Origin: CAZEAN01 sp964510225 | Lineage (GTDB): Bacteria > Planctomycetota > Planctomycetia > Isosphaerales > Isosphaeraceae | Reading direction: 5' to 3' | Assembly: GCA_964510225.1 (NCBI GenBank) | Contig: CAZEAN010000146.1 | Location: forward strand, 1-14,275 | DNA: 14,275 nt | Part shown: positions 1-8,300 of the stretch, piece by piece | Numbering within the stretch: the stretch's first letter is position 1 | How the letters are laid out: each line of letters opens with the position of its first letter | Notes under the pieces: generated by a model | The model's database searches: none | What the model was told of the DNA's origin: nothing | The model's input: only the letters and a program-made list of their open reading frames with translations | Translations under genes and position numbers: made by a program

Positions 1-2797
1 CGACCACTGAACCGATCGTTCCGAGCTTTACCCCTTCCATCGTCGTGAGGAGTTCATCGAGTTGACCGGGCTCTACCTCCAAAACAAATCGAGATGTTGA
101 TTCCGAGAAGAGAAGAACATCGTTTCGACGGACTTCTTGTGAGGTTGCAACGTTCGCAAGTGAAGCATCCACTCCCAGATTACCGGCGATCGCCATTTCC
201 GCGATCGCGACCCCGAAACCTCCCTCACTGAGGTCGTGACACGACCTCACGAGCCCACGAATGATCGCTTGGTGGAGTTTACGATATGTCTCTCGAGATT
301 CCTCTGCGTTCACTCGAGGAACGCTTCCCCCAGATCCACCCCGGGCAGCGACCCAATAGGCACCACCCAATTCATCGTGAGTCGGTCCGACGAGCAGAAG
401 TAGATTCCCCGGCTCTTTCAAGTCCATTGTTACGGAGCGACGCACATCAGGGACTTGTCCGATCGCGGAAATCAGTAGCGTTGGTGGAATTGAGAGGCGT
501 TTCCCATCGTCGGTATATTCATTATAGAGACTGTCTTTACCAGAAATAAATGGTGTGCCGTAAGCGATGGCCAGGTCGCGGCAGGCTTCGGCTGCGAGTA
601 CTAACGAACCGAGTGTCTCTGGTCGATCGGGGTTCCCCCAACAGAAGTTATCCAGCAACGCGATCCGTTCGGGGTCTGCCCCAACGGCGACAACGTTGCG
701 GACAGCCTCATCGAGGGCCGCTGCTGCCATCGCGTAGGGATCAAGTTCCCCCAGTTTTGGATTGATCCCACAACCAATGGCGAGTCCTCGGTACGATCCC
801 CGAGTCGGCAAGATGACCGAGGCGTCACTCGGTCCGTCATCGGAGATACCGACCAACGGCTTGATTACGGTTCGTCCTTGAACTTCGTGATCATACTGCC
901 GGATGATCCATTCTTTAGAGCAGATATTCCAATTATTCAAAAGAACTAATAAGTCATGGGCATAGAATCCTTCCGGATCACCTAAGTGGTTGCGATCTGG
1001 AAGCTGGAGCGGAGCTGGAGGGGGCGGACTAAAACGAGCGTCGCGGACAACGCGTGGCCTCCCGTGATGTAAAAAGTCCATCGAGAGATTGCAAACGACG
1101 TTCCCCTGATATCTGAGCGTGAGCCGTCCAGAATCTACGAACTCGCCAAGATCAGTAGCTTCTACATTCTCGGATTCAAAGAGAGCGATGAGTGCTTCGA
1201 GAGAACTGGGTGGAACTGCTAGGACCATCCGTTCTTGCGCTTCCGAAATCCAGATTTCTGTGTATGAAAGTCCTTCATACTTGAGCGGTGCTCGATCGAG
1301 GTCGACTAAGGCCCCGAGTCCCGCCCCCATTTCGCCGACCGCCGAGCTGAAGCCACCGGCACCACAGTCTGTGATAGAACGATACAGACGCCTATCTCGC
1401 GCCTGGAGGAGTACGTCGAGAAGCATTTTCTCGGTGATCGGGTTACCAATCTGAACTGCACCACCCGAAAGTGAGTCGCTCTCGCTGGTAAGTTCGGCAG
1501 AAGAGAAGGTGGCACCATGAATTCCGTCACGTCCTGTCCGTCCCCCGACCGCAACAATCCGATCCCCCGACTTAACTTCTTTCGATGCCATTCCACGCGG
1601 GATTGTCCCGACGGTTCCGCAGAAAACTAGGGGATTGGCGAGATAGCGGTGATCCGTACAGAGCGCTCCGTTGACGGTGGGAATTCCCATCCGATTGCCA
1701 TAATCACGGACGCCGGCGACAACACCGTCCAAGATCCGACTAGGGTGTAGAACACCAGAAGAGAGTTGGTCAAATGGGGTGTCTGGTGGAGCGACGCAGA
1801 AGACGTCAGTATTACAGATTGGCTTTGCGCCAAGGCCGGTGCCCATCGGATCCCGGATCACTCCTCCGAGTCCAGTATTGGCACCGCCGTAGGGATCGAT
1901 AGCGGAGGGGTGATTGTGCGTCTCGACCTTGAAACAGACGTCGACATGTTCGTCGAATTCAATGACACCTGCGTTGTCTTCAAAGACGCTGACAAGCCAA
2001 TCGGGACTGAGTTGATCCGTTGCTTCGAAGATTGTCCGCTTGAGGAGATTGTCGATTTCCTCCCCACCGAAACGGACTCGACCACGGAGCGTCTTGTGAG
2101 AACAGTGCTCACTCCAGGTTTGAGCAATCGTCTCAAGTTCAGCATCTGTCGGATCACGACCAAGGTCGTCAAAGTGACGTTGGACGGTCTTCATTTCATC
2201 GAGACTAAGAGAGAGCTGACCCCCCTGGCTGAGCTTCACGAGGTCGGAATCGTTCATCTCTCGAATCGGAATTCCGATCAATTCGAACTGGTAAGGATGG
2301 CCACCACCGAGGTGGTCAAGCATAAGCGTTCCGTAGATTACCTGTTCCACCGCTTCATTGGCGATTGAACGTGTCATGAGCTGCTTGATCAGTGGTTCCG
2401 GCCCGTCGATCTCGAAGCTACGGACTGAACGGACTTCGGTAACGTTAAGACCACGCGCTCGAAAGATCCCATGTGCACTCTCAGCGACCGGATCGGTAAC
2501 TCCAGGAAGTGGCAGCACATGCACAGTTTGAGTATGTTTCGAACCTTTTTCTAGTTCGCGCAGTACGCCTGGATGAGAGGGGAGAATGGTGTATTGTTCA
2601 GCGACTGGATCTACCAGCACTGACTCAGCGGCGTCGACGAGAGCTTCTAGCTCCAGATCACCTTCGATCAAGAATCCCTGTGACGACTGAATTTGCCAAG
2701 ATGTATTCGGGTACAAAGCCCGTGCTTCGGTTTCAATCCGTTGTCCTTCAAGATCAACAATGTTCGAAATCGGCCGAATTTGAAGATGCCAAATCAT
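1..2797 (-). CDS. purL: Phosphoribosylformylglycinamidine (FGAM) synthase PurL with PurS-like N-terminal region, 3' end cut by window edge
   Basis: Cytoplasmic enzyme of purine synthesis that makes FGAM from FGAR, glutamine-derived ammonia and ATP. The frame is open from ATG 2797 to base 1 and gives 932 residues, so the C-terminus is missing. Seen: a PurS-like N-terminus (about 1-160), the linker helix with SEHCSHK at 229-235 (catalytic histidine region), VETHNHPS at 291-298, the glycine-rich PYGGANTGLGG stretch from 302, DCGAGGFSSAVGEMG at 477-491, LDNFCWGNP at 715-723, GKDS at 753-756 and HDLSEGG at 854-860. Together these cover both AIRS-like halves. The start MIWHLQIRP fits the family; no good Shine-Dalgarno precedes it. 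Small-type PurL is about 740 residues and large PurL about 1300, so this is an intermediate form. Whether a glutaminase (PurQ) domain follows cannot be seen. It lies downstream of the fasciclin gene but behind a strong terminator, so it is probably transcribed separately. Confidence 0.97.
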   Translation of the reverse strand, partial: MIWHLQIRPISNIVDLEGQRIETEARALYPNTSWQIQSSQGFLIEGDLELEALVDAAESVLVDPVAEQYTILPSHPGVLRELEKGSKHTQTVHVLPLPGVTDPVAESAHGIFRARGLNVTEVRSVRSFEIDGPEPLIKQLMTRSIANEAVEQVIYGTLMLDHLGGGHPYQFELIGIPIREMNDSDLVKLSQGGQLSLSLDEMKTVQRHFDDLGRDPTDAELETIAQTWSEHCSHKTLRGRVRFGGEEIDNLLKRTIFEATDQLSPDWLVSVFEDNAGVIEFDEHVDVCFKVETHNHPSAIDPYGGANTGLGGVIRDPMGTGLGAKPICNTDVFCVAPPDTPFDQLSSGVLHPSRILDGVVAGVRDYGNRMGIPTVNGALCTDHRYLANPLVFCGTVGTIPRGMASKEVKSGDRIVAVGGRTGRDGIHGATFSSAELTSESDSLSGGAVQIGNPITEKMLLDVLLQARDRRLYRSITDCGAGGFSSAVGEMGAGLGALVDLDRAPLKYEGLSYTEIWISEAQERMVLAVPPSSLEALIALFESENVEATDLGEFVDSGRLTLRYQGNVVCNLSMDFLHHGRPRVVRDARFSPPPPAPLQLPDRNHLGDPEGFYAHDLLVLLNNWNICSKEWIIRQYDHEVQGRTVIKPLVGISDDGPSDASVILPTRGSYRGLAIGCGINPKLGELDPYAMAAAALDEAVRNVVAVGADPERIALLDNFCWGNPDRPETLGSLVLAAEACRDLAIAYGTPFISGKDSLYNEYTDDGKRLSIPPTLLISAIGQVPDVRRSVTMDLKEPGNLLLLVGPTHDELGGAYWVAARGGSGGSVPRVNAEESRETYRKLHQAIIRGLVRSCHDLSEGGFGVAIAEMAIAGNLGVDASLANVATSQEVRRNDVLLFSESTSRFVLEVEPGQLDELLTTMEGVKLGTIGSVV

Positions 2798-2873
2798 GTA
2801 ATGTACACGCGATTCTTCTATGAAGTCTTGCCGGGACGGGACTGGTTTAAACGATTGCAGGTGGAGTTGACAC

Positions 2874-2903
2874 ACTATCTACTCTCAAGGTAGCCATCGT
2901 CAA
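2874..2903 (-). promoter_or_regulatory. Putative sigma70-type promoter of purL
   Basis: Read on the minus strand, TTGACG (plus 2898-2903) is followed after 18 bases by GATAGT (plus 2874-2879). The -35 matches consensus at five of six positions and the -10 at four of six. It lies about 77 bases upstream of the purL ATG and downstream of the fasciclin terminator, where a purL promoter is needed. No purine-responsive riboswitch fold was recognised in the leader. This is inference from consensus only. Confidence 0.35.
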
Positions 2904-2943
2904 GTTCTTAAACGCAGACCTAACGCACTCAACAACGTTACAC

Positions 2944-2980
2944 AAAAAAAGCTTGGCCAACACCTTGTTGGCCAAGCTTT
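2944..2980 (-). terminator. Strong intrinsic terminator of the fasciclin gene
   Basis: A perfect 14-bp inverted repeat (2948-2961 with 2967-2980, arm AAAGCTTGGCCAAC) encloses a 5-base loop. On the minus strand the stem is followed by a run of seven T (plus 2944-2950, of which three also belong to the stem). This is a textbook Rho-independent terminator about 50 bases after the fasciclin stop. It separates that gene from purL. On the plus strand the following tract is weaker (AGTTTTC). Confidence 0.9.
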
Positions 2981-3029
2981 AGTTTTCAAATCCTAACCTT
3001 CACTAAATAACACTGACTGTCTGAATAAC

Positions 3030-3518
3030 TCACTCGGTCGGAGGAAGGAGGACCGTGTCAATGACGTGAATGACGCCGTTGGTGCATTCAATGTCAGTCT
3101 TAATGACTTTTGCCTTACCAACCATGACGGTTCCGTTGCTGACCTTGATCGGAGCCTTAATCTTGGCTGCTGTTTCAACCATCTTGCCATCAAGAGTCAC
3201 TACTTGGCTGGCCATTACCTTACCTGGTACGACGTGGAAGGTCAGGATTTTGACCAATGTTTCCTTGTTTTCCGGCTTTAGAAGTTCTTCGACAGTACCT
3301 TCGGGCAGCTTTGCAAAGGCTTCGTTGGTTGGAGCGAAAACGGTGAAAGGACCATCACCTTGAAGAGTTTCGACCAGGCCAGCAGCCTTGACTGCAGCAA
3401 CAAGAGTACTGAAGCTTTCATTGCCGGCGGCGGTACCAACGATATCCTTGGCTTGGCTGTTGGCGAAAACGTTGGCCGAAAGAACGAGTGTGAGTGCGAG
3501 AGTGGCGATCGTGCGCAT
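3030..3518 (-). CDS. Secreted single-domain fasciclin (FAS1) protein
   Basis: A 162-residue exported protein made of one FAS1 domain, a fold used in adhesion and matrix contacts; its exact role here is unknown. Seen: a signal peptide at residues 1-19 (MRTIATLALTLVLSANVFA, cleavage likely after VFA), then FAS1 from about 24 to 160. The H1 box FTVFAPTNEAF is at 58-68 and the H2-type box FHVVPG at 94-99. The domain ends with the typical GVIHVIDTVLLPP. The length is normal for a one-domain secreted FAS1 protein. The frame stays open upstream for 79 more codons, but the start at 3518 is preferred because AGGAG (plus 3526-3530) sits 7 bases before it and it is followed directly by the signal peptide; the upstream extension looks non-coding. 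The gene is flanked by terminators on both sides and so appears to be its own transcription unit. Confidence 0.94.
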   Translation of the reverse strand: MRTIATLALTLVLSANVFANSQAKDIVGTAAGNESFSTLVAAVKAAGLVETLQGDGPFTVFAPTNEAFAKLPEGTVEELLKPENKETLVKILTFHVVPGKVMASQVVTLDGKMVETAAKIKAPIKVSNGTVMVGKAKVIKTDIECTNGVIHVIDTVLLPPTE

Positions 3519-3666
3519 CTGAAAACTCCTAGGTGATTGAGTTGTGCAAGTGTTGGACCGGTGTTGGAACATCACAAGAAGAATGCGTGATATCCACCGT
3601 GCCGATACTGTTTTATGCTTCGTACGGTGTCCGTCTAGTAGTTCGCCAAAAAAAAAGCTCGGATTC

Positions 3667-3694
3667 AAAAAAAGGGTAATGAATTGACCCTTTT
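3667..3694 (-). terminator. Intrinsic terminator of the endonuclease III-like gene
   Basis: An 8-bp perfect stem (3670-3677 with 3687-3694, arm AAAAGGGT) with a 9-base loop. On the minus strand it ends in a run of seven T (plus 3667-3673, shared with the stem). The first arm overlaps the last base of the stop codon of the gene ending at 3694. The A/U-rich ends make it weaker than the terminator after the fasciclin gene, but the placement is right. Confidence 0.65.
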
Positions 3695-4521
3695 CATGAT
3701 TTCTTCGTGCGTGGCTTCCGTGCCGGAGGTGGTGTGGAGTTGTTCGTAGCTTCACTATCTGACTTAGTGATCGGACTTATTTTGTCTTTAGCAATTGGTT
3801 GGGGCGTGACAAGCCGCTTTGCGGCTCGTTCGGTAGTTGGAGTTGTGCTGAGTTCCCCGGTTCCAGTAGGACAAGTCTTGGTCAGAGCACAGGAAGCACA
3901 ATCCGGGCTTTCGAAGTGACAAACGTCGTGAACCAAGGCTTCAAGCAGCCCAGCAAATTTGGGCCCCCGCTGTTTCGGGACAGCACGTTCCAAGGCAGGA
4001 CGACTTTCGCGTGAAGTCGTGCCTGGATCGGCAACGCCTAGGCGCTCAAGGCAGCGTTGTTTCAGAGCATCAAGCGGGATAGCATGGCCGCTGAGTGATT
4101 GCTGGACTACTGTCGCAATCACGAAGTCAGATTTTGATGATTCAAAGCTCTGAAGAACCTGGACTGCTTCCTTAAGCGGTTTCTTACCGAGCTTTTCGAG
4201 ATCGAAACCGTAGGTCTTGCTAAACAGTTGTAATAGAAATTTCTTTATGCGTTGTGCTTTAAGCTCGGCTTTTGCGAGAGGGTTAAGTTGTTCTTCGATT
4301 TCCGAGACCGAGCTGACCCGAAGTTCGTTCCAATCGAAGGAAGCGGAACGCAACCGCGCGAGCGCTTCCTCAGCTTCTTCGAGGGTTGACTCTTCATGGC
4401 AGATCCCAAATACTACCGCTTCAAGGACGGTTCGCTTTGACTGCCATAAGGTTGGTTTGTAACGTCGGACGAGCTGGTTCTGGAATTTCTCCAGGAGTTG
4501 TGCTTTACTCGATGCGGCCAT
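3694..4521 (-). CDS. Endonuclease III-like HhH-GPD family protein with [4Fe-4S] cysteines and degenerate active site
   Basis: A 275-residue protein related to base-excision DNA glycosylases of the endonuclease III/MutY fold. Seen: cysteines C201, C208, C211 and C217 in the exact spacing C-x6-C-x2-C-x5-C of the endonuclease III [4Fe-4S] loop, with a mostly helical region before it. The segment at about 122-162, ending in AIPLDALKQRCLERLG, aligns with the family stretch that carries the catalytic aspartate, here D151. The preceding hairpin, normally LPGVGxKTA, reads FESSKSDFV. The residue 18 before D151 is F133, where the catalytic lysine is expected. A basic, Ser/Thr/Pro-rich tail follows (about 218-275). 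It may bind DNA without lyase activity, or act on an unknown substrate. The start at 4521 has GGGAG four bases upstream. It follows rbfA after about 200 bp and precedes a terminator. The family link is strong; the function is inferred. Confidence 0.8.
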   Translation of the reverse strand: MAASSKAQLLEKFQNQLVRRYKPTLWQSKRTVLEAVVFGICHEESTLEEAEEALARLRSASFDWNELRVSSVSEIEEQLNPLAKAELKAQRIKKFLLQLFSKTYGFDLEKLGKKPLKEAVQVLQSFESSKSDFVIATVVQQSLSGHAIPLDALKQRCLERLGVADPGTTSRESRPALERAVPKQRGPKFAGLLEALVHDVCHFESPDCASCALTKTCPTGTGELSTTPTTERAAKRLVTPQPIAKDKISPITKSDSEATNNSTPPPARKPRTKKS

Positions 4522-4632
4522 GGGACTCCCGGTGCGAGCACGGTCGGATGCGGATTTTGTGGGGATGAGTTGCGTTCAAATCTGGTGTAGCCCCGTCGAA
4601 CTTAACTGTCTGTAATCTGTTTTAACCATCGT

Positions 4633-4647
4633 CTCACAGATTGTGAG
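4633..4647. repeat. Short perfect dyad between rbfA and the endonuclease III-like gene
   Basis: CTCACA-GAT-TGTGAG, a 6-bp perfect inverted repeat around a 3-base centre. It lies about 112 bases upstream of the start at 4521 in the 199-bp gap after rbfA. The size and symmetry fit a small operator, but it could be chance. No clear promoter was recognised in this gap, so the endonuclease III-like gene may depend on read-through from rbfA. Confidence 0.3.
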
Positions 4648-4720
4648 CATTCATGTCTGTGGGCAGGTCAGATCACTGTGGGATGCTCAAAAACCAGGAA
4701 TCGACGGAGGCCGAGTCTGA

Positions 4721-5203
4721 CTAATCGCTTTGTTCTACTCGAGGGAGACTTTCTCCGGTTGACACCCGAGTTTGTTCCGACTCTGGTCCAGAAGGGTTTG
4801 GGTGCTCATCAGTTTTAGCTTCGATCGACCGTTGGCCATGTTCTTCATCGAGCCGGCGATCTTCTGCGAGCACCTGGTCGATCAGTTTTGACATGGAAAC
4901 CGAGTGCTTGACGCCTTGGTCGAGTTCGAAGCGGAGTGTCGGTGTGTAGCGCGTCTGGAGTCGAGCGGCGACACGCGATTGGAGGAAGCCAGCCGCCGAT
5001 CGAAGGCCCCGGAGTGCAAGACGCTGCTGGGAGTCCTCCCCCATAACTGAGACGCGGACCGTTGCGCTCCTGAGATCTGGAGTGACCTCGGCACCCAAGA
5101 CCGTCACTCCTTTCACGCGAGGGTCAGACACCTCGAAGAGGACGGCTGAAGACACGACTTCACGAACGGCTTCGCTCACCCTTTCGACTCGGTGTGATGG
5201 CAT
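4721..5203 (-). CDS. rbfA: 30S ribosome-binding factor RbfA
   Basis: RbfA binds free 30S subunits and is needed for maturation of the 5' end of 16S rRNA, especially in the cold. The 160-residue product starts MPSHRVERVSEAVREVVSSA, the typical RbfA amphipathic first helix. It continues with the signature VSDPRVKGVTVLGAEVTPDL (residues 25-44) and the KH-type core up to about residue 115, including TPTLRFELDQGVKHS. The usual length is about 120-130 residues; the extra 40 or so form a hydrophilic, acidic tail (DEEHGQRSIEAKTDEHPNPS and onward). The ATG at 5203 has no convincing Shine-Dalgarno. It sits 144 bp downstream of infB in the conserved nusA-infB-rbfA order. The usual next gene, truB, is absent. 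Confidence 0.97.
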   Translation of the reverse strand: MPSHRVERVSEAVREVVSSAVLFEVSDPRVKGVTVLGAEVTPDLRSATVRVSVMGEDSQQRLALRGLRSAAGFLQSRVAARLQTRYTPTLRFELDQGVKHSVSMSKLIDQVLAEDRRLDEEHGQRSIEAKTDEHPNPSGPESEQTRVSTGESLPRVEQSD

Positions 5204-5286
5204 GATAGCTGTCTCGGTTCTACAGTCGAAGAAGGGTTAATCATCAAGAACCACCAAGCCAAGCTCCGGGTCGGCCCAACTAATAG

Positions 5287-5322
5287 ATCGTCTGGAGGTC
5301 ACTTACGCGACCTCCAGACGAT
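5287..5322 (-). promoter_or_regulatory. Perfect 14-bp hairpin in the infB-rbfA gap
   Basis: The inverted repeat 5287-5300 with 5309-5322 (arm ATCGTCTGGAGGTC on the plus strand) has an 8-base loop. It is 25 bases after the infB stop and about 84 bases before the rbfA start. On the minus strand the stem is followed by CTATTAGTTGG, so there is no U-tract. A partial terminator, an RNA-processing site or an mRNA-stability element between cotranscribed genes are all possible. Confidence 0.5.
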
Positions 5323-5347
5323 TTGTTGATGAGAAAGATCTCGGAGC

Positions 5348-8300
5348 TTAGAGGGTCCGTCGGATCACTTCGAGTCGGAATGCTTCGATCACGTCATCGA
5401 CTTTGATATCGTCGAATTTTGCGATCTTGATACCGCATTCGAAGTTCTCACGAACCTCGCGGACATCATCCTTAAAGCGTTTTAGTGCGTCGAGCGTGCC
5501 CTTATAAATCTCCCGACCCTCGCGAATGATTCGAGCTTGAGCGTTTCGTTGAATCGTCCCTTGAGTTACGAAACAGCCGGCGACCGTTCCGACCCCAGAG
5601 ATCTTAAAGGTCTGTCGAACTACAGCGCGGCCAAGGTGATGCTCTTTAATTTCTGGTTCGAGCCGACCTTCGATCGCCTGCTTGATCTCATCTGTGACCT
5701 GATAAATGATGTCGTAACGCCGGATCTCGATCTTCTTCTCATCGGCAAGTGTGATCGCTCGATCTTCGGGCGCGACACGGAACCCAATCACGATCGCTTC
5801 GCTGGCGTCGGCGAGCATCACGTCGCTCTCCGAGATTCCACCGACACCTCTAAGGAGGACTCGGATAGGAACCTCATCATTTTCGAGCTTCTCAAGTTCT
5901 TTGAGCAAGGCTTCGAGCGATCCTTGAACGTCAGCCTTAAGGATGACGTTCAGACTCTTGACCTTGTGCTCGGCCATCTTGCTGTAAAGGTTTTCCAGCG
6001 TAATGGCAGGTGATTCACCGAGCGTTTCGCCTCGGGTCCGAGTTCGACGCGTCTCTGCGACCTCGCGGGCCTTTGCGATGTCGACCAAGGCAGCAAACTT
6101 CTCACCTGCCGTGGGGACAGCGTCAAGCCCCGAGATCTCCACCGGAGTTGAAGGACCGGCTTCGGAGATCGATCGACCTTGATCATTTCGGAGTGCCCGG
6201 ACTCGCCCGAAGGCTTCTCCACAAGCGACTGTGTCTCCAACCTTTAGGGTCCCATCCTGGACGAGGACAGTCGCGACCACACCTCGACCTTCGGAGAGTT
6301 CCGATTCCAGGCATGTCCCCGTCGCTGGGCGACTGGGGTTTGCCTTGTAACCGTTAATCTCAGCCAGTGTGGCGAGATACTCTAAGAGTTCATCGATACC
6401 TTGGCCCGAAATCGCCGAGGTTCGGACTACAGGGACATCTCCGCCATATTCTTCCGGAATCAATTCCTCGGCGCTTAGCTCCCCGAGGATCCGGTTGATG
6501 TTGTCCTCCGCTCCCGGCAGGTCGATCTTATTCAAAGCGACAACGATTTGGACGCCAGCTGCCTTGGCGTGGGCAATCGCTTCTTTAGTCTGGGGCATCA
6601 CGCCGTCATCCGCCGCCGCTACGATCACAGCAATATCGGTGACGTTCGCCCCGCGGGCTCGCATCGCCGTAAATGCTTCGTGACCGGGCGTATCGACGAA
6701 CGTGACTTTTCGCCCTTCATGCTCGATTTGATACGCGCCGATGTGCTGCGTGATCCCTCCAGATTCACCAGCAACTACATTAGCGCTTCGTATGTAGTCG
6801 AGGAGCGAAGTCTTTCCGTGGTCGACGTGGCCGAGGATGGTGACGACGGGAGGCCGAAGTTCAAGTGCGTTTTCATCACCGTCAGATTCCTGAGACGCGT
6901 CTTCGAAGAGTTTGTCGAAGTGATCTTCGGCAGTCTCAGGTTGGGCGATCGCCAGCTCTACACCAAACTCGAGAGCGAGTTCCATCGCCATTTCTTCGTC
7001 GATCGTCTCATTGATCGAGGCGAGCTCGCCCGTAATCTCCATCACTTTCCGCATCAGCTGGTTTGCCTTGATGCCGATTTCTTCAGAAAGCGAACGGAGG
7101 GTGATTGGCAATTCGATTGTCGCACTCGTCTTCCGAGGGGCAACAGTCGACTGTCGATGTTGGCGTTTCTTGGGACCTCGACGGCGTCCACCGTCATCGT
7201 CTGCATCCAAGAGCGCGACCGCAGGCATCGGCGACGTAACCCGATCCTTGGCACGTTCTTGCCGTTTTGCGCGTCGCCCGGCTCGGTCGGTTGCACCACC
7301 GAGTCGTCCCCCAGGACCCTTACCCCGACGCTCTTCATCGTCAGTCTCGTAGCGGCCACGACCAGGAGTCGAACTGCCACGGGTGCTGGGAGCCGCTGTC
7401 GGACCAACGGGCGGTTCGATACCGCGTTGCGGCCGGTCCTTAGGTCCTGTTGGTGGAGCCTTGGTCTCTTTCTCTGGTCCACCAGAACCATCCCGAGGAG
7501 GCGCACTAGCCGGAGCACGACCAGCAGGGGAGTTGCCGATTTGTCCCCGCCGCTTCATCTCCAACATCTGCTCACGAGTGAAGCGTTTCTCAGGCTGGAC
7601 CGATCGATTCGAACCACTCCCCGCCGCTCCTTCACTTGGACGGGGTGGAGTTGCACCGGGACCACCGGTACGTTTGCCTTGACCAGATGACTGCGCTACA
7701 GGAGGTAGTGGTCGTCCCGAAGCATTACCGACGGAAGCGACTGGTGGCAGGGGCCGACCTGCATTGCTTCCGCCAGAAGCCAACGGAGGCAATGGACGTC
7801 CACTACCGGATCGTTGGCCATCCCGTCGGGGTCCCTGATTACCTCCCCCTGCGTTCGATTGGGTGGTCGTCGCACCGTCGCGTCGATGCGATTGGTGAGA
7901 CTGGCGATTGGGTCCCCCTGAGGAAGTGCGCGTCCCTGAAGGACTCATGTAATCTTGTCGATCATGGGATTTACGCGGCGGCTGTCCTCCATCCAAAGAC
8001 CGTTGCCGATTCTCGGACCCGCCTGAGGCGTTTTGAGCTGGCCCTGACGTCCCAATAGGTCGATCCGCACCGGTCGGTGAGTCTCCACCGGGACGGCCCA
8101 TTCTGGTGTGACCAGCCAGAGGTCCTCCACCCCCACCTTGTCGGCTCGGACTACGCTGCTGCGGAGAGTCGGAAGGAGGCCGAGCGTCTGCGGACCCTCG
8201 AGGACTCAGATCTCCAGCATTTGCCTTTGGTGGCGAAGTCGCCCCACGAGGTGGTCCTGCAAGCCGAGGATCAGGACGTGGAGGCTCAGCAGGGGGCTCC

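Noticed and set aside
1766..2368. 200-residue plus-strand frame opposite purL.
   Set aside because: The minus strand here encodes the conserved PurL motifs SEHCSHK and VETHNHPS; the plus frame is a shadow.
3519..3755. Upstream extension of the fasciclin frame to 3755, adding 79 residues.
   Set aside because: It would bury the signal peptide inside the protein, cross the terminator of the preceding gene and overlap that gene, while a good Shine-Dalgarno supports the start at 3518.
6548..7690. 380-residue plus-strand frame opposite infB.
   Set aside because: Arg/Ser-rich shadow of the IF-2 coding frame. IF-2 motifs on the minus strand are unambiguous, and biased codon use explains the long antisense frame.
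7694..7801. Evenly spaced 42-bp units that might suggest a CRISPR or minisatellite array.
   Set aside because: They are in frame, encode GRPLPP repeats within IF-2 and have diverged at synonymous positions; there are no spacers.
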